In this document: in pieces, positions 8,573 to 16,891 of the stretch
How positions within the stretch are numbered: position 1 is the first letter of the stretch
How the letters are laid out: each line of letters starts with the position of its first letter
NCBI RefSeq assembly: GCF_002162835.1
Contig: NZ_MAAX01000196.1
Span: forward strand, 1-37,864
Length of the DNA stretch: 37,864 bases
DNA from: Nonlabens dokdonensis
GTDB taxonomy: Bacteria > Bacteroidota > Bacteroidia > Flavobacteriales > Flavobacteriaceae
Reading direction: 5' to 3'
The notes under the pieces: generated by a model
Told to the model about the DNA's origin: nothing
The model's database searches: none
Seen by the model: only the letters and a program-made list of their open reading frames with translations
Made by a program: the position numbers and the translations under genes

Positions 8573-9682
8573 ATGAGAACGTTCCTATTTCTGATTACAA
8601 TAATCTGTTTTATAAGCTGTAAAGAAGCTTCAAAAGCTGAGAAAACTACCACTTCACAAATAGAAAACACAGCTCCTCAAAATGACAATCCATTGATCAT
8701 GGAAGGTGAAAAACACTTTAAGGATATCCAGCAGGTAACCTTTGGCGGTGATAATGCTGAGGCTTACTGGAGTTTTGATGATAAACAACTGGTATTTCAA
8801 AGTAACAACGCCGCTTGGGATGTAGAATGTGATCAAATGTTCTTGATGAATATTGGAGACAGCTTTCGCGAAAGCGTGCCTAAAATGGTCTCTACTGGCA
8901 AAGGAAGAACGACTTGTGCATATTTTTTACCAGATAACGAACATATCATTTACGCAAGTACGCACCTTGCGATGGATGATTGTCCAGAGACTCCATTGAA
9001 AGAAAATGGGAAATATGTATGGCCTATTTATGACAGCTATGACATTTTTGTAGCAGATCTTGATGGAAATATCACAGCTCAACTAACTGACGAAAAAGGT
9101 TATGATGCCGAGCCTACTGTTTCTCCGCAAGGTGATAAAATAGTCTTTACCAGTGACCGTAGTGGTGATCTAGAATTATACACTATGGATATAGATGGTA
9201 GTAATGTGAAGCAAATCACTTATGAATTAGGTTATGATGGTGGCGCTTTCTTCTCACCAGATGGAACGCAATTGATATTCCGCTCTTCACGTCCTAAAAC
9301 TGAAGAAGAAATCAAAGAATATAAAGACTTATTGAAAGTAGGACTGGTGCAGCCTACAGAGATGGAACTCTACATTTGTAATGCAGACGGATCTGATTTA
9401 CGCCAGTTGACTCAGCTAGGAAATGCAAACTGGTCACCTTTCTTTTTACCAGATGGGAATCGTGTATTATTCTCTTCTAACTTTGAAGCAGAGCGCGGTT
9501 TTCCTTTCAATCTATACATGATCAATACTGATGGAACTGGACTAGAACGAATCACTCACGGTGAGACTTTTGACGCATTTCCAGTATTTTCTAATAATGG
9601 CAAATACCTTGCTTTCTCTTCTAATCGTAATAACGGAGGTGGACGTGATACAAATCTTTTTATTGCAGAGTGGCAGGATTAA
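8573..9682 (+). CDS. TolB-like beta-propeller lipoprotein
   Basis: This is a 369-residue protein starting at the ATG of MRTFLFLITIICFISCKEAS, a lipoprotein signal with lipobox ISC; an upstream in-frame TTG would add seven residues ahead of the signal and was not used. The rest contains repeated WD40-like PD40 blades, for example AEPTVSPQGDKIVFTSDR, GGAFFSPDGTQLIFRSSR, NWSPFFLPDGNRVLFSSN and AFPVFSNNGKYLAFSSNR, each followed by a segment such as LYTMDIDGSNVKQIT. This resembles the C-terminal propeller of TolB and related periplasmic propellers. A binding or scaffolding role in the envelope is likely; no catalytic domain is seen. The 16-bp palindrome at 8861 encodes SFRES in one blade. Confidence 0.88.
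   Translation: MRTFLFLITIICFISCKEASKAEKTTTSQIENTAPQNDNPLIMEGEKHFKDIQQVTFGGDNAEAYWSFDDKQLVFQSNNAAWDVECDQMFLMNIGDSFRESVPKMVSTGKGRTTCAYFLPDNEHIIYASTHLAMDDCPETPLKENGKYVWPIYDSYDIFVADLDGNITAQLTDEKGYDAEPTVSPQGDKIVFTSDRSGDLELYTMDIDGSNVKQITYELGYDGGAFFSPDGTQLIFRSSRPKTEEEIKEYKDLLKVGLVQPTEMELYICNADGSDLRQLTQLGNANWSPFFLPDGNRVLFSSNFEAERGFPFNLYMINTDGTGLERITHGETFDAFPVFSNNGKYLAFSSNRNNGGGRDTNLFIAEWQD
8861..8876. repeat. 16-bp palindrome, copy 3 (inside a CDS, 15 of 16 bp)
   Basis: AGCTTTCGCGAAAGCG with the first base changed; the 14-bp core is perfect. It is read in frame as SFRESV in the TolB-like protein. Confidence 0.9.
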
Positions 9683-9685
9683 TCT

Positions 9686-9725
9686 CATTCTCTAAGGGCA
9701 GACTTAAGTCTGCCCTTAGAGAATG
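9686..9725. repeat. 40-bp perfect palindrome, left hairpin of the transposase unit
   Basis: The two 20-bp halves 9686-9705 and 9706-9725 are exact reverse complements with no loop. It begins 3 bp after the stop codon of the TolB-like gene, so it may also stop that transcript. Its centre GGGCAGACTTAAGTCTGCCC is shared with the right hairpin. Confidence 0.92.
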
Positions 9726-9748
9726 AAATGTTTTCCTATCTTTAAGTT

Positions 9749-10156
9749 ATGTCACGTAACAACCTGCAACTCTACATACATCTTGTTTTTATCACAAAGC
9801 ATAGAGATTTTATGATTATGGAAAATGTGGAACTTAAACTCCATAAATTCCTAAGAGAGAAAATGGAAGAGCTTGAGATTATACCATTGATGATAAATGG
9901 CATGCCTGACCATTTACATATTCTACTAAAGATGCCTGCTAAAATTACAGTCTCCTACATCGCTCAACAATTAAAAGGAACTAGTTCTAGATTTATGAAT
10001 GAATTATCTGGAAATCAAGGAATTTTTGAGTGGTCTAGAGGTTATGGTGCTTTCACTGTCAGCAAAAAGGACGTAACTATGATTTCAAACTATATAAAAA
10101 ATCAGAAAGAACATCATAAGTCTGGTACGTTAAATCAAGACTTTGAACAGGTGTAG
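9749..10156 (+). CDS. tnpA: IS200-type Y1 (HUH) transposase
   Basis: This 135-residue protein is a compact single-strand transposase. The HUH metal-binding motif is HLH in MPDHLHILLK (about residues 53-62). The catalytic tyrosine is in SNYIKNQKEHH (about 112-122). LKGTSSRFM corresponds to the conserved KGxSSR segment of IS200 TnpA. The N-terminus YIHLVFITKHRD is typical of the family. Length fits IS200 TnpA more than the usually longer REP-associated transposases. The gene appears intact. It is the only gene between the two hairpins; no TnpB partner is present. Confidence 0.88.
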   Translation: MSRNNLQLYIHLVFITKHRDFMIMENVELKLHKFLREKMEELEIIPLMINGMPDHLHILLKMPAKITVSYIAQQLKGTSSRFMNELSGNQGIFEWSRGYGAFTVSKKDVTMISNYIKNQKEHHKSGTLNQDFEQV

Positions 10157-10157
10157 T

Positions 10158-10195
10158 TTTCCCGTAGGGCAGACTCAAGCCTGCCCTACGGGAAA
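10158..10195. repeat. Right hairpin of the transposase unit
   Basis: A 15-bp stem (10158-10172 with 10181-10195) encloses ACTCAAGC. The core GGGCAGACTCAAGCCTGCCC differs from the left hairpin by two changes, while the outer stem is unrelated (TTTCCCGTA against CATTCTCTAA). It sits between the transposase stop codon and the 3' end of metG and may terminate either transcript. Confidence 0.9.
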
Positions 10196-10201
10196 TCTTT
10201 T

Positions 10202-12274
10202 TTAAGCTATAGTCGCCCCATTCACAACCGCATCATCTGGATTTACAAAGACTAGTTTCCCTTCAGGATCTTCGGCAAGTAAAATCATTCCTTGAGATTC
10301 TACACCACGTAGTTTTCTAGGTGCTAGATTTGCAAGAACCGTTACTTTACGACCTATTAATTCTTCGGCAGTAAAATGTTGAGCGATTCCAGATACAATG
10401 GTTCTTTTATCAATTCCTGTATCTACGGTCATGACCATTAATTTGTCTGTTTTAGGCATTCTTTCTGCTGTTAGAATTTCTCCTACTCGCAAGTCCATTT
10501 TCATGAAATCGTCGTAATTAGTCTCGTCTTTTTGTGGCATAAGATTAGGTATTGTTGCCGCATTTGCAGCTTTAGTAGCTTCTAGTTTATCCAGTTGTGC
10601 TTGGATTTGCTCATCTTCAATTTTTGAAAATAGTAATTGTGATTTGTTGATTTTGTGTCCAGATGGAAGTAAAGCTTCTGAACTTGCAACGCGACTCCAA
10701 TTAGCAGATTCCGCATCGAGTGAGGAATAGTCAAGTATATTTTTCAATTTCTCAGAAGTATGTGGCAAGAAAGGCTCGCTTAAAATGGCTAGTGCTGTGG
10801 TTAATTGTAAACACACATACATGATATTTTGAACTTGCTCAGGATTTGTTTTTACCAGTTTCCAAGGTTCGAGACCTTCTTCTGCAATGTATTTATTTCC
10901 TATACTCGATAAAGCCATAAGGTCGTTTAAGCTTTCGCGAAAGCGGAATCGTTCCAAACTTGCTCCTATTTTATTAGGGAATGTTTTTATAAGCTCCAAA
11001 GTATCTATATCGCGCTGCTCCATGTTTTGTGGCTCTGGAACTATACCGTCGTAATACTTATTAGTAAGCACAATTACTCGGTTTACAAAGTTCCCTAGGT
11101 TTGCAACTAACTCATTATTATTTCTTGCTTGAAAGTCCTTCCAAGTAAAATTATTATCCTTAGTCTCTGGTGCGTTTGCCGTTAATACATAACGCAATAC
11201 ATCTTGCTGTCCAGGGAAATCTTCTAGATACTCATGTAACCACACGGCCCAGTTTCTAGAAGTAGAAATCTTATCGTCTTCTAGGTTTAAAAATTCGTTT
11301 GCAGGTACATTTTCTGGCAAAATATACTCACCTTGAGCTTTTAACATAGCAGGAAAAATAATACAGTGAAAAACAATGTTATCCTTTCCTATAAAGTGCA
11401 ATAACTTGGTATCATCCTTTTTCCAGTAATCTTCCCAGTTCTTGCCTTCTTTTGCAGCCCATTCTTTAGTCGCTGAGATATAACCAATAGGCGCATCAAA
11501 CCAAACGTATAGCACTTTACCATCGGCTCCATTTACTGGTACTGGAATTCCCCAATCAAGATCACGAGTCACCGCACGTGGATGCAAACCATCTGTAATC
11601 CAGCTTTTTACTTGTCCTAAAACATTAGTCTTCCAGTCTTTAGAATGGCCTTCTACGATCCACTCATTAAGCCAGTCGCTGTATTCATCTAGTGGCAGGA
11701 ACCAGTGTTTGGTTTCCTTTAATTCTGGTGTGTTGCCCGTAATAGCACTTTTAGGATCGATCAAATCTGTTCCATTGTGTGAAGTACCGCATTTCTCACA
11801 TTGATCTCCATAAGATTCTGGATTCCCGCATTTAGGACAGGTTCCTACCACAAAGCGATCTGCTAGAAACTGGTCTGCTTCTGGATCATATAACTGTTCC
11901 GTTACTTTTTCAACAAACTTGCCTTTGTTATATAAATCTGTGAAAAAGGCACTTGCCGTTTCATGATGCGTAGGTGCGCTTGTACGTCCATAATGGTTAA
12001 ATGAAATGCCAAACTCCTTGAAAGAGTCACCTATTATTTTATGATAGCGATCTACTAATTCTTGCGGAGTGATCCCTTCTTTTTTGGCTTTAATAGTGAT
12101 AGGTACACCATGTTCATCGCTACCACAAATAAATGCAACATCGCTACCTTTCATGCGCTGGTAGCGTGCAAAAATATCTGCAGGAACGTAAACACCTGCA
12201 AGATGACCTATGTGAACAGGTCCATTAGTATAAGGCAAAGCTGCCGTGATCGTAAATCGTTTTTGATCGCTCAT
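10202..12274 (-). CDS. metG: Methionyl-tRNA synthetase
   Basis: This 690-residue class I synthetase charges tRNA-Met. The HIGH motif is HIGH at residues 21-24 ([14 protein letters not shown]). A zinc knuckle CPKC...CEKCG lies at about 146-163. The KMSKS loop appears as KISTS near 335, a known tolerated variant. An anticodon-binding helical domain follows, and the C-terminus from about 585 is a Trbp111-type OB-fold ([10 protein letters not shown]...[22 protein letters not shown]) that aids tRNA binding and dimerisation. The length matches the two-domain bacterial form. One 16-bp palindrome encodes RFRES in the helical domain, apparently tolerated. Confidence 0.97.
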   Translation of the reverse strand: MSDQKRFTITAALPYTNGPVHIGHLAGVYVPADIFARYQRMKGSDVAFICGSDEHGVPITIKAKKEGITPQELVDRYHKIIGDSFKEFGISFNHYGRTSAPTHHETASAFFTDLYNKGKFVEKVTEQLYDPEADQFLADRFVVGTCPKCGNPESYGDQCEKCGTSHNGTDLIDPKSAITGNTPELKETKHWFLPLDEYSDWLNEWIVEGHSKDWKTNVLGQVKSWITDGLHPRAVTRDLDWGIPVPVNGADGKVLYVWFDAPIGYISATKEWAAKEGKNWEDYWKKDDTKLLHFIGKDNIVFHCIIFPAMLKAQGEYILPENVPANEFLNLEDDKISTSRNWAVWLHEYLEDFPGQQDVLRYVLTANAPETKDNNFTWKDFQARNNNELVANLGNFVNRVIVLTNKYYDGIVPEPQNMEQRDIDTLELIKTFPNKIGASLERFRFRESLNDLMALSSIGNKYIAEEGLEPWKLVKTNPEQVQNIMYVCLQLTTALAILSEPFLPHTSEKLKNILDYSSLDAESANWSRVASSEALLPSGHKINKSQLLFSKIEDEQIQAQLDKLEATKAANAATIPNLMPQKDETNYDDFMKMDLRVGEILTAERMPKTDKLMVMTVDTGIDKRTIVSGIAQHFTAEELIGRKVTVLANLAPRKLRGVESQGMILLAEDPEGKLVFVNPDDAVVNGATIA
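10930..10945. repeat. 16-bp palindrome, copy 4 (inside metG, 15 of 16 bp)
   Basis: AGCTTTCGCGAAAGCG; the 14-bp core is perfect. It is read on the minus strand as FRFRESLN in the helical anticodon-binding region. Confidence 0.9.
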
Positions 12275-12293
12275 GTAATTCTTTTGAAAGCTG

Positions 12294-12301
12294 CAAATTT
12301 A
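12294..12301 (-). promoter_or_regulatory. Predicted -7 box of metG
   Basis: TAAATTTG on the minus strand matches TAnnTTTG 20 bp before the metG start codon, giving a leader of roughly 12 nt. The -33 position is not a clear match. Confidence 0.5.
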
Positions 12302-12359
12302 CGGTTTCTAGTTTACGTTTTAAGAGCTTTAGCTATAGGTTCACCTTAAATTTTTGTTC

Positions 12360-12375
12360 CGCTTTCGCGAAAGCG
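12360..12375. repeat. 16-bp palindrome, copy 5 (intergenic)
   Basis: A perfect copy between the DUF1501 stop codon and the metG promoter, both on the minus strand. It starts 15 bp past the DUF1501 stop and could act as a weak terminator hairpin, but no T tract follows. Confidence 0.92.
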
Positions 12376-12389
12376 ATATCACAAATACT

Positions 12390-13994
12390 TTAGTAGATCA
12401 TAAACTGACTGCTGTATTGTTTTCCTGCACTTTCTATTTTATAGATGTACTGACCAGTATGCATTCTAGTTCTCAACTGCGCTTTAATATCTAGATCGTG
12501 ACTGCCAGGCATAAAGTATTGATTTGCTAAAAGTCCTATCTCCTGCCCTAACAAATTATATATGCGGATGTCAAGTTTACGACCACTTGATAGTTCTAAA
12601 TGAAGATAAGCAGCATTTAATTTATTTACCACAAAATGCGTAAAATCCTGTTGAGCAAAATCCTCTATTCCAGCGGTAGTACAATTGAACCCTAAAGGAA
12701 TGTTGCTGGAACTGCGATTGAGCATCGCTTGATCTACCAGATGGGATGGAATACACAACCATTCTTTCATGACAGTAGAATACACATCTCTAAAGTCAGT
12801 ACTAAAAATCATATTTCCATTGGCATCTAGATTAGTTAAACTAGGATGCGAGCCTATAAAACCATTGCCATTTAATCCACCACCGAAAAGCATCATAGGT
12901 GCTGCAGCGCCATGATCGGTGCCGTTAGAACCGTTTTCTTCTACTCGTCTACCAAATTCTGAGATGGTCATACAAAGCACTTCATCCTGATTACCGTAAG
13001 CAGCTAGATCATCATAGAAAGCATCTATAGATTCTGATAGTTTTTGCATTCGGTCTGCATGAGTACCTGCTTGATTTGCATGAGTATCAAATCCATCTAG
13101 GGTTACCATATACACTTTAGTCCCTAGTTGTCCCTTAATTAGTCGTGCTACTATAGAAAACTGCTCTGCTATAGAATGGTTACCGTAGGTTGCTTGAGTA
13201 GTACTGGCTTGATATGCATTGTTAATCACACCGGCATATTGAAATGTATTGTTAGTTGTAGATCTTAAAAAACTGAGTTGATCTCCATAAGTACATGGTG
13301 GTACCGCGGTAGCGTCATGTTGCCAACCGTTTTGAGCTAGGTTATAAAGCTGTTGTGGATCTGCAACAGAGAATGCGTAGTTCGTTTGTGTTCCTTCAAA
13401 AGCCAGATTTCCTAAACTTCCTATTTGTATCGCTGGTGGAATTACCGGCGGACTAAGTAAAAAATTAGGATATTCATTTTCAAAAAAACGGCCCATCCAT
13501 CCAGTTTCTTCAATAGTGGTAGGTTCTGTACTCGCCCAAATATCGCTAGATCTAAAATGAGATAAATCTTGACCTTGATAACCTACTCCATGAATAACTT
13601 TCATTTCTCCATTTCCCCATCGTGACTGTAAACTGCTCATAAAAGAGGGCAACCCAAAATCTGGGCTCAAACTGTATAAAGAGTTTTGTGGTAAGGCAAT
13701 CGTAGCTCTATTTGAAGCATACGTTCCATAATCGTAAACTGGTACAATAGTATTTAAACCATCGTTTCCTCCTTTAAGTCGTACTAGAACTAACACGCGA
13801 TCATTAACACTTGCAGCAAGTGCTGCAGTAATAGGAGAAGTCATCGCACTAGATATTTGAGAACCTCCTAAAGTAAAGGCTCCTGCACCAGCTATTCCTA
13901 ATGCTTGTAAAAAGGTTCTTCTGCTCCACGCTTCATGTTCTTCATGATGTTCTTGAGAGTTAGGGTCTTGAAATTTATTGGATTTTGAACACAT
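12390..13994 (-). CDS. DUF1501 family protein with Tat signal and T9SS sorting domain
   Basis: This 534-residue protein belongs to the DUF1501 family (sulfatase-like fold, function not established). The N-terminus has a twin-arginine motif SRRTFLQALGIAGAGAF (about residues 24-40), so export as a folded protein is likely. Family hallmarks include VLVRLKGGNDGLNTIVP, LSHFRSSDIW and VTLDGFDTHANQAGTH. The last 80 residues (LDIRIYNLLGQEIGLL...MHTGQYIYKIESAGKQYSSQFMIY) form a T9SS type A sorting domain. The gene starts 7 bp after the DUF1800 gene, the usual partner. Together they suggest a secreted enzyme or structure; no substrate can be named. Confidence 0.92.
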   Translation of the reverse strand: MCSKSNKFQDPNSQEHHEEHEAWSRRTFLQALGIAGAGAFTLGGSQISSAMTSPITAALAASVNDRVLVLVRLKGGNDGLNTIVPVYDYGTYASNRATIALPQNSLYSLSPDFGLPSFMSSLQSRWGNGEMKVIHGVGYQGQDLSHFRSSDIWASTEPTTIEETGWMGRFFENEYPNFLLSPPVIPPAIQIGSLGNLAFEGTQTNYAFSVADPQQLYNLAQNGWQHDATAVPPCTYGDQLSFLRSTTNNTFQYAGVINNAYQASTTQATYGNHSIAEQFSIVARLIKGQLGTKVYMVTLDGFDTHANQAGTHADRMQKLSESIDAFYDDLAAYGNQDEVLCMTISEFGRRVEENGSNGTDHGAAAPMMLFGGGLNGNGFIGSHPSLTNLDANGNMIFSTDFRDVYSTVMKEWLCIPSHLVDQAMLNRSSSNIPLGFNCTTAGIEDFAQQDFTHFVVNKLNAAYLHLELSSGRKLDIRIYNLLGQEIGLLANQYFMPGSHDLDIKAQLRTRMHTGQYIYKIESAGKQYSSQFMIY

Positions 13995-14001
13995 GATGCG
14001 A

Positions 14002-15453
14002 TTATTTAAGTTGGAATTCTGGCATTCTAAAAATATGTTGTAACAATAAGACTACCTGATAATTAACAGAACTCCAGTTCAAATCCCATTGCATATTATC
14101 ATAATAATTTTGCGGCACATCACCTTTAAAAACAGTGGTTGCAAGATCGTAGTCTGTTGTGGTGTGAAGCGTTTGAGGTACAAACCTATTCACAATATCT
14201 CTAGCGATTATGGCAGGATCATTAAGCGAGGCCGATGAATCAAGAGCTATATTTCTAAACAGGTTTTGATCTATATTCCACATGGTCCACATAATATATT
14301 CAAGACCTTGCCATCTTCCCGTTATCGTACTGCTATTAATCCAGTCGCGATCGCCTTGCCATCCTGCTACATCAATAGGGTTAAAGTATTGCTGACCCAA
14401 TAAAGAAGCCACATAAAGCAAAGTGTAATAATTCCCTTGAGGAAAGCTAAAATTTGACTCTTTGATAAATAGACACAAACAGTCTATAGGATCTTTAATA
14501 ATAGTCCCAATTGCAGCAGCATCAAAAAAATGCTGGCTCTTAAAGAGCTGTTTGAGAACTGGAAGTAATTCCCAATTGGAATTTCTAAGAGTAAGTGCTA
14601 ATTGATCTGTTATTGCTGGCGTAGGTAATTCTGGACTTACAAATGCTCGATAAATCTTCTTAATTATAAAGTCAGATATCTCATTAGGACGTGATGCAAA
14701 TAAATGGTCGATTAAGGAATCGTGATTGTAATTTGCAGTACTTCCAAAGATCGTTTTATTTGTATTATCAAACGTAATATTTTGAAAGTTAATAGGTGCG
14801 CCAGCCTCAGTAAAGCTATTGTAACCTGTCAATGCCCTAGCTGTTTCTACTATGTCGGTTTGAGTATAATTATTATTTTGTCCTAAAGTGAATAATTCTA
14901 GCAACTCCCGTGCATAGTTTTCATTAGGACTAAAACGATTATTGAGTACTCCATTAAGGTAAACCAGCATGGACTCGTTTTTACCTATTTCTTTTACTAA
15001 GGTTTTAAAGTTCCCTAAAGCATGAGTCTGCAATAAATTGTAATATTGATACATCCAGCTAGGTGCCGCATAGTCTTCAAGCCTGGTAACAAAATGATTG
15101 TGCCAGAACAGCGTCATTCTAGCTCTTAAATTCAAATTAAAAGTGTCATCAATTACCTGACTGCCCCATTCTTCTATTTGCGGCTGGCGATCCTGAGCAA
15201 AATTTCCATAATCACTATCACTCCAGTTTGCCCAAAATGGTGCAGGCGTCACACTATAATTTGCTGCTGTATTGATATAATTTTCAATAAAAATATCAGG
15301 CGATTGATTCAAGGCGTTATTTTCTTGTGTAACATCTAGGCCATAACCTAACCTACGTAGCACGTGCCGCACTTTAACGATGTCCCATGGATTTGAAGGA
15401 ACATCAGTATAAGGTGTTAATGAAGCGGTATTGCAATTTATAAGGGCTTCCAT
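14002..15453 (-). CDS. DUF1800 family protein
   Basis: This 483-residue protein matches the DUF1800 family: HVLRRLGYG near residue 31, ARMTLFWHNHFVTR near 110, NENYARELLELFTLG near 178 and IIKKIYRAFVSPE near 264. The biochemical role of the family is unknown. The start gives no evident signal peptide, unlike its partner, so export may depend on the DUF1501 protein or an alternative route. It is the first gene of a two-gene operon with DUF1501, separated by 7 bp. Confidence 0.9.
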   Translation of the reverse strand: MEALINCNTASLTPYTDVPSNPWDIVKVRHVLRRLGYGLDVTQENNALNQSPDIFIENYINTAANYSVTPAPFWANWSDSDYGNFAQDRQPQIEEWGSQVIDDTFNLNLRARMTLFWHNHFVTRLEDYAAPSWMYQYYNLLQTHALGNFKTLVKEIGKNESMLVYLNGVLNNRFSPNENYARELLELFTLGQNNNYTQTDIVETARALTGYNSFTEAGAPINFQNITFDNTNKTIFGSTANYNHDSLIDHLFASRPNEISDFIIKKIYRAFVSPELPTPAITDQLALTLRNSNWELLPVLKQLFKSQHFFDAAAIGTIIKDPIDCLCLFIKESNFSFPQGNYYTLLYVASLLGQQYFNPIDVAGWQGDRDWINSSTITGRWQGLEYIMWTMWNIDQNLFRNIALDSSASLNDPAIIARDIVNRFVPQTLHTTTDYDLATTVFKGDVPQNYYDNMQWDLNWSSVNYQVVLLLQHIFRMPEFQLK

Positions 15454-15492
15454 AATTATTCTAGTTACGTGAGAGGATTGTATAAGAGATAA

Positions 15493-15509
15493 AATACTAA
15501 CTTAGTATT
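15493..15509. promoter_or_regulatory. 17-bp inverted repeat between divergent genes
   Basis: AATACTAA-C-TTAGTATT is a perfect inverted repeat in the 108-bp gap between the DUF1800 gene and the LD-carboxypeptidase gene. A further AGTATTTT follows at 15519-15526. It could be an operator for either side; no exact TAnnTTTG box is present in the gap. Confidence 0.4.
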
Positions 15510-15561
15510 CTGACTAAAAGTATTTTAAAAAGTTTAATTACAGACTTTAAACACAACTATA

Positions 15562-16464
15562 TTGAATTATTTACCTATTTCTCACCTCAGCAAAGGCAAG
15601 CACGTTAGGATTATTTGTACCGCAAGAAGCGCTCAAAAAAGCGATCTTTTGCCAGCTGCTCAACTACTGGAATCTTGGGGATTAGAGGTTAGTTTTGGTA
15701 GTACTATCGGTAAAGTAGAGCATCAATTTGGCGGGACGAAAAAGGAACGTCTAGCAGATTTACAACAAGCGATTGATGATAAAGATGTACATGCTATATG
15801 GATCGCAAGAGGTGGATATGGAACCGTGCAGTTGATCGATGAAGTTTATTTTTCCGCTTTCGCGAAAGCGGAACCTAAAACCATCATAGGTTACTCAGAT
15901 ATCACCTTATTGCATGGCAAACTACAATCAGAAGGCTTTTCTAGTATTCATAGCTTCATGCCGCTGGAATTAAAGAACAAGCCGAGTACGAGTATAGAAA
16001 GCCTGAGAAAAGCACTATTTGGAGAACAATTAACAGTTACTATTCCCAACACCTTTGCTTTAAAAAGCCCAGAATTGAAAGCGCCGATCGTAGGCGGTAA
16101 TTTATCCATATTGTATAGCTTACTAGGCAGCAACTCTTTTCCCGAAATTAAAGGTCAGGTATTATTTATAGAAGATATCGACGAATATGTGTATCACATA
16201 GAACGAATGATGTACTCGCTCAAAAGAGCTGGTAAGCTCAACAATTTAAAAGCATTACTCGTGGGCGGAATGACAGATATGAATGATCATGAAACGCCAT
16301 TCGGTAAAAATGCAGTAGAGATCATACAATCACTTACTGCCGAGTATGATTATCCAGTTATTTTCAATTTCCCTGCTGGTCACATAGAAGATCATAGAAC
16401 GATGATTTTAGGAAAAGAAATACATATTGACATTAATAATCATCAAATTATTTTCACTCAATAA
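15562..16464 (+). CDS. LD-carboxypeptidase (peptidase family S66)
   Basis: This 300-residue enzyme probably trims the terminal D-alanine from cytoplasmic murein tetrapeptides during wall recycling (LdcA type). The catalytic triad is visible: Ser112 in GYSDIT, Glu204 in FIEDIDEYVYHIERM and His274 in FPAGHIEDH. The start is a TTG; it places the N-terminal strand segment (KGKHVRIICTA) at the usual distance, and no better upstream start exists in frame. It overlaps the next gene, yraN, by one base (TAATG). The palindrome at 15855 encodes SAFAKAE. Confidence 0.92.
   Translation: MNYLPISHLSKGKHVRIICTARSAQKSDLLPAAQLLESWGLEVSFGSTIGKVEHQFGGTKKERLADLQQAIDDKDVHAIWIARGGYGTVQLIDEVYFSAFAKAEPKTIIGYSDITLLHGKLQSEGFSSIHSFMPLELKNKPSTSIESLRKALFGEQLTVTIPNTFALKSPELKAPIVGGNLSILYSLLGSNSFPEIKGQVLFIEDIDEYVYHIERMMYSLKRAGKLNNLKALLVGGMTDMNDHETPFGKNAVEIIQSLTAEYDYPVIFNFPAGHIEDHRTMILGKEIHIDINNHQIIFTQ
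15855..15870. repeat. 16-bp palindrome, copy 6 (inside a CDS)
   Basis: A perfect copy read as SAFAKAEP in the LD-carboxypeptidase, a different reading frame from the RFRES copies. Confidence 0.95.
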
Positions 16465-16826
16465 TGGCAGAACATAACGACTTAGGAAACGCTGGTGAAG
16501 AGATGGCGACCGCTCATTTACTGAAAAATGGTTATGATATTTTGGTACGTAATTATGTGTTTCAAAAAGGAGAAATAGATATTATAGCCCGCAAAGCAAA
16601 TACTGTTGTTATCGTAGAGGTAAAAACCAGATCTACTCCAGATTTTGGAAATCCACAGGATTTTTTAAAGAGAGGACAAATTCAACGACTGGTCGCCACA
16701 GCAAATCATTTTATAGAAAACTATACCGAAGAAGATCTAGAAGTACGCTTTGATATTATTGCTATAATTAAAAATAAAGCAGGTACAAAACTAGAGCATA
16801 TTGAAGATGCTTTTTATCATTTTTGA
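16464..16826 (+). CDS. yraN: YraN family protein (UPF0102), nuclease-like fold
   Basis: This 120-residue protein has the UPF0102 pattern: LGNAGEEMATAHLLKNGY at the N-terminus, RNYVFQKGEIDIIARK and VVIVEVKTRS, which together form a PD-(D/E)XK nuclease-like core (E-I-D ... E-V-K). Its function is not firmly established. It starts on the last base of the LD-carboxypeptidase stop codon, so translation is probably coupled. A strong terminator follows 14 bp after its stop codon. Confidence 0.93.
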   Translation: MAEHNDLGNAGEEMATAHLLKNGYDILVRNYVFQKGEIDIIARKANTVVIVEVKTRSTPDFGNPQDFLKRGQIQRLVATANHFIENYTEEDLEVRFDIIAIIKNKAGTKLEHIEDAFYHF

Positions 16827-16839
16827 TCTCTTCCAATGC

Positions 16840-16873
16840 AAAAAAGCACCTCATTTCTGAGGTGCTTTTTTTA
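16840..16873. terminator. Bidirectional intrinsic terminator
   Basis: A 14-bp stem (AAAAAAGCACCTCA with TGAGGTGCTTTTTT) and a TTTC loop, with T runs on both strands, sits between the convergent yraN and infB genes and can end both transcripts. Confidence 0.95.
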
Positions 16874-16891
16874 TATATCGATGTGATCTTC

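Larger units (their letters stand above)
9686..10195 (+). mobile_element. IS200-type element: Y1 transposase gene between two hairpins
   Basis: A single Y1-transposase gene (9749-10156) is bordered by two strong hairpins that share a palindromic core (GGGCAGACTyAAGyCTGCCC) but have different outer stems. This layout matches IS200/IS605-family elements and also REP-associated transposases, which act on such hairpins as single strands. Exact element ends and target site cannot be fixed from one copy. Confidence 0.7.

Noticed and set aside
11250-11275. metG lacks a canonical KMSKS and might be inactive
   Set aside because: KISTS is a tolerated variant seen in other methionyl-tRNA synthetases, and all other motifs are intact.
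12360-12375. 16-bp palindrome as a dedicated transcription terminator
   Set aside because: No U tract follows it here and more than half of the copies lie inside coding regions, so termination cannot be its general purpose.
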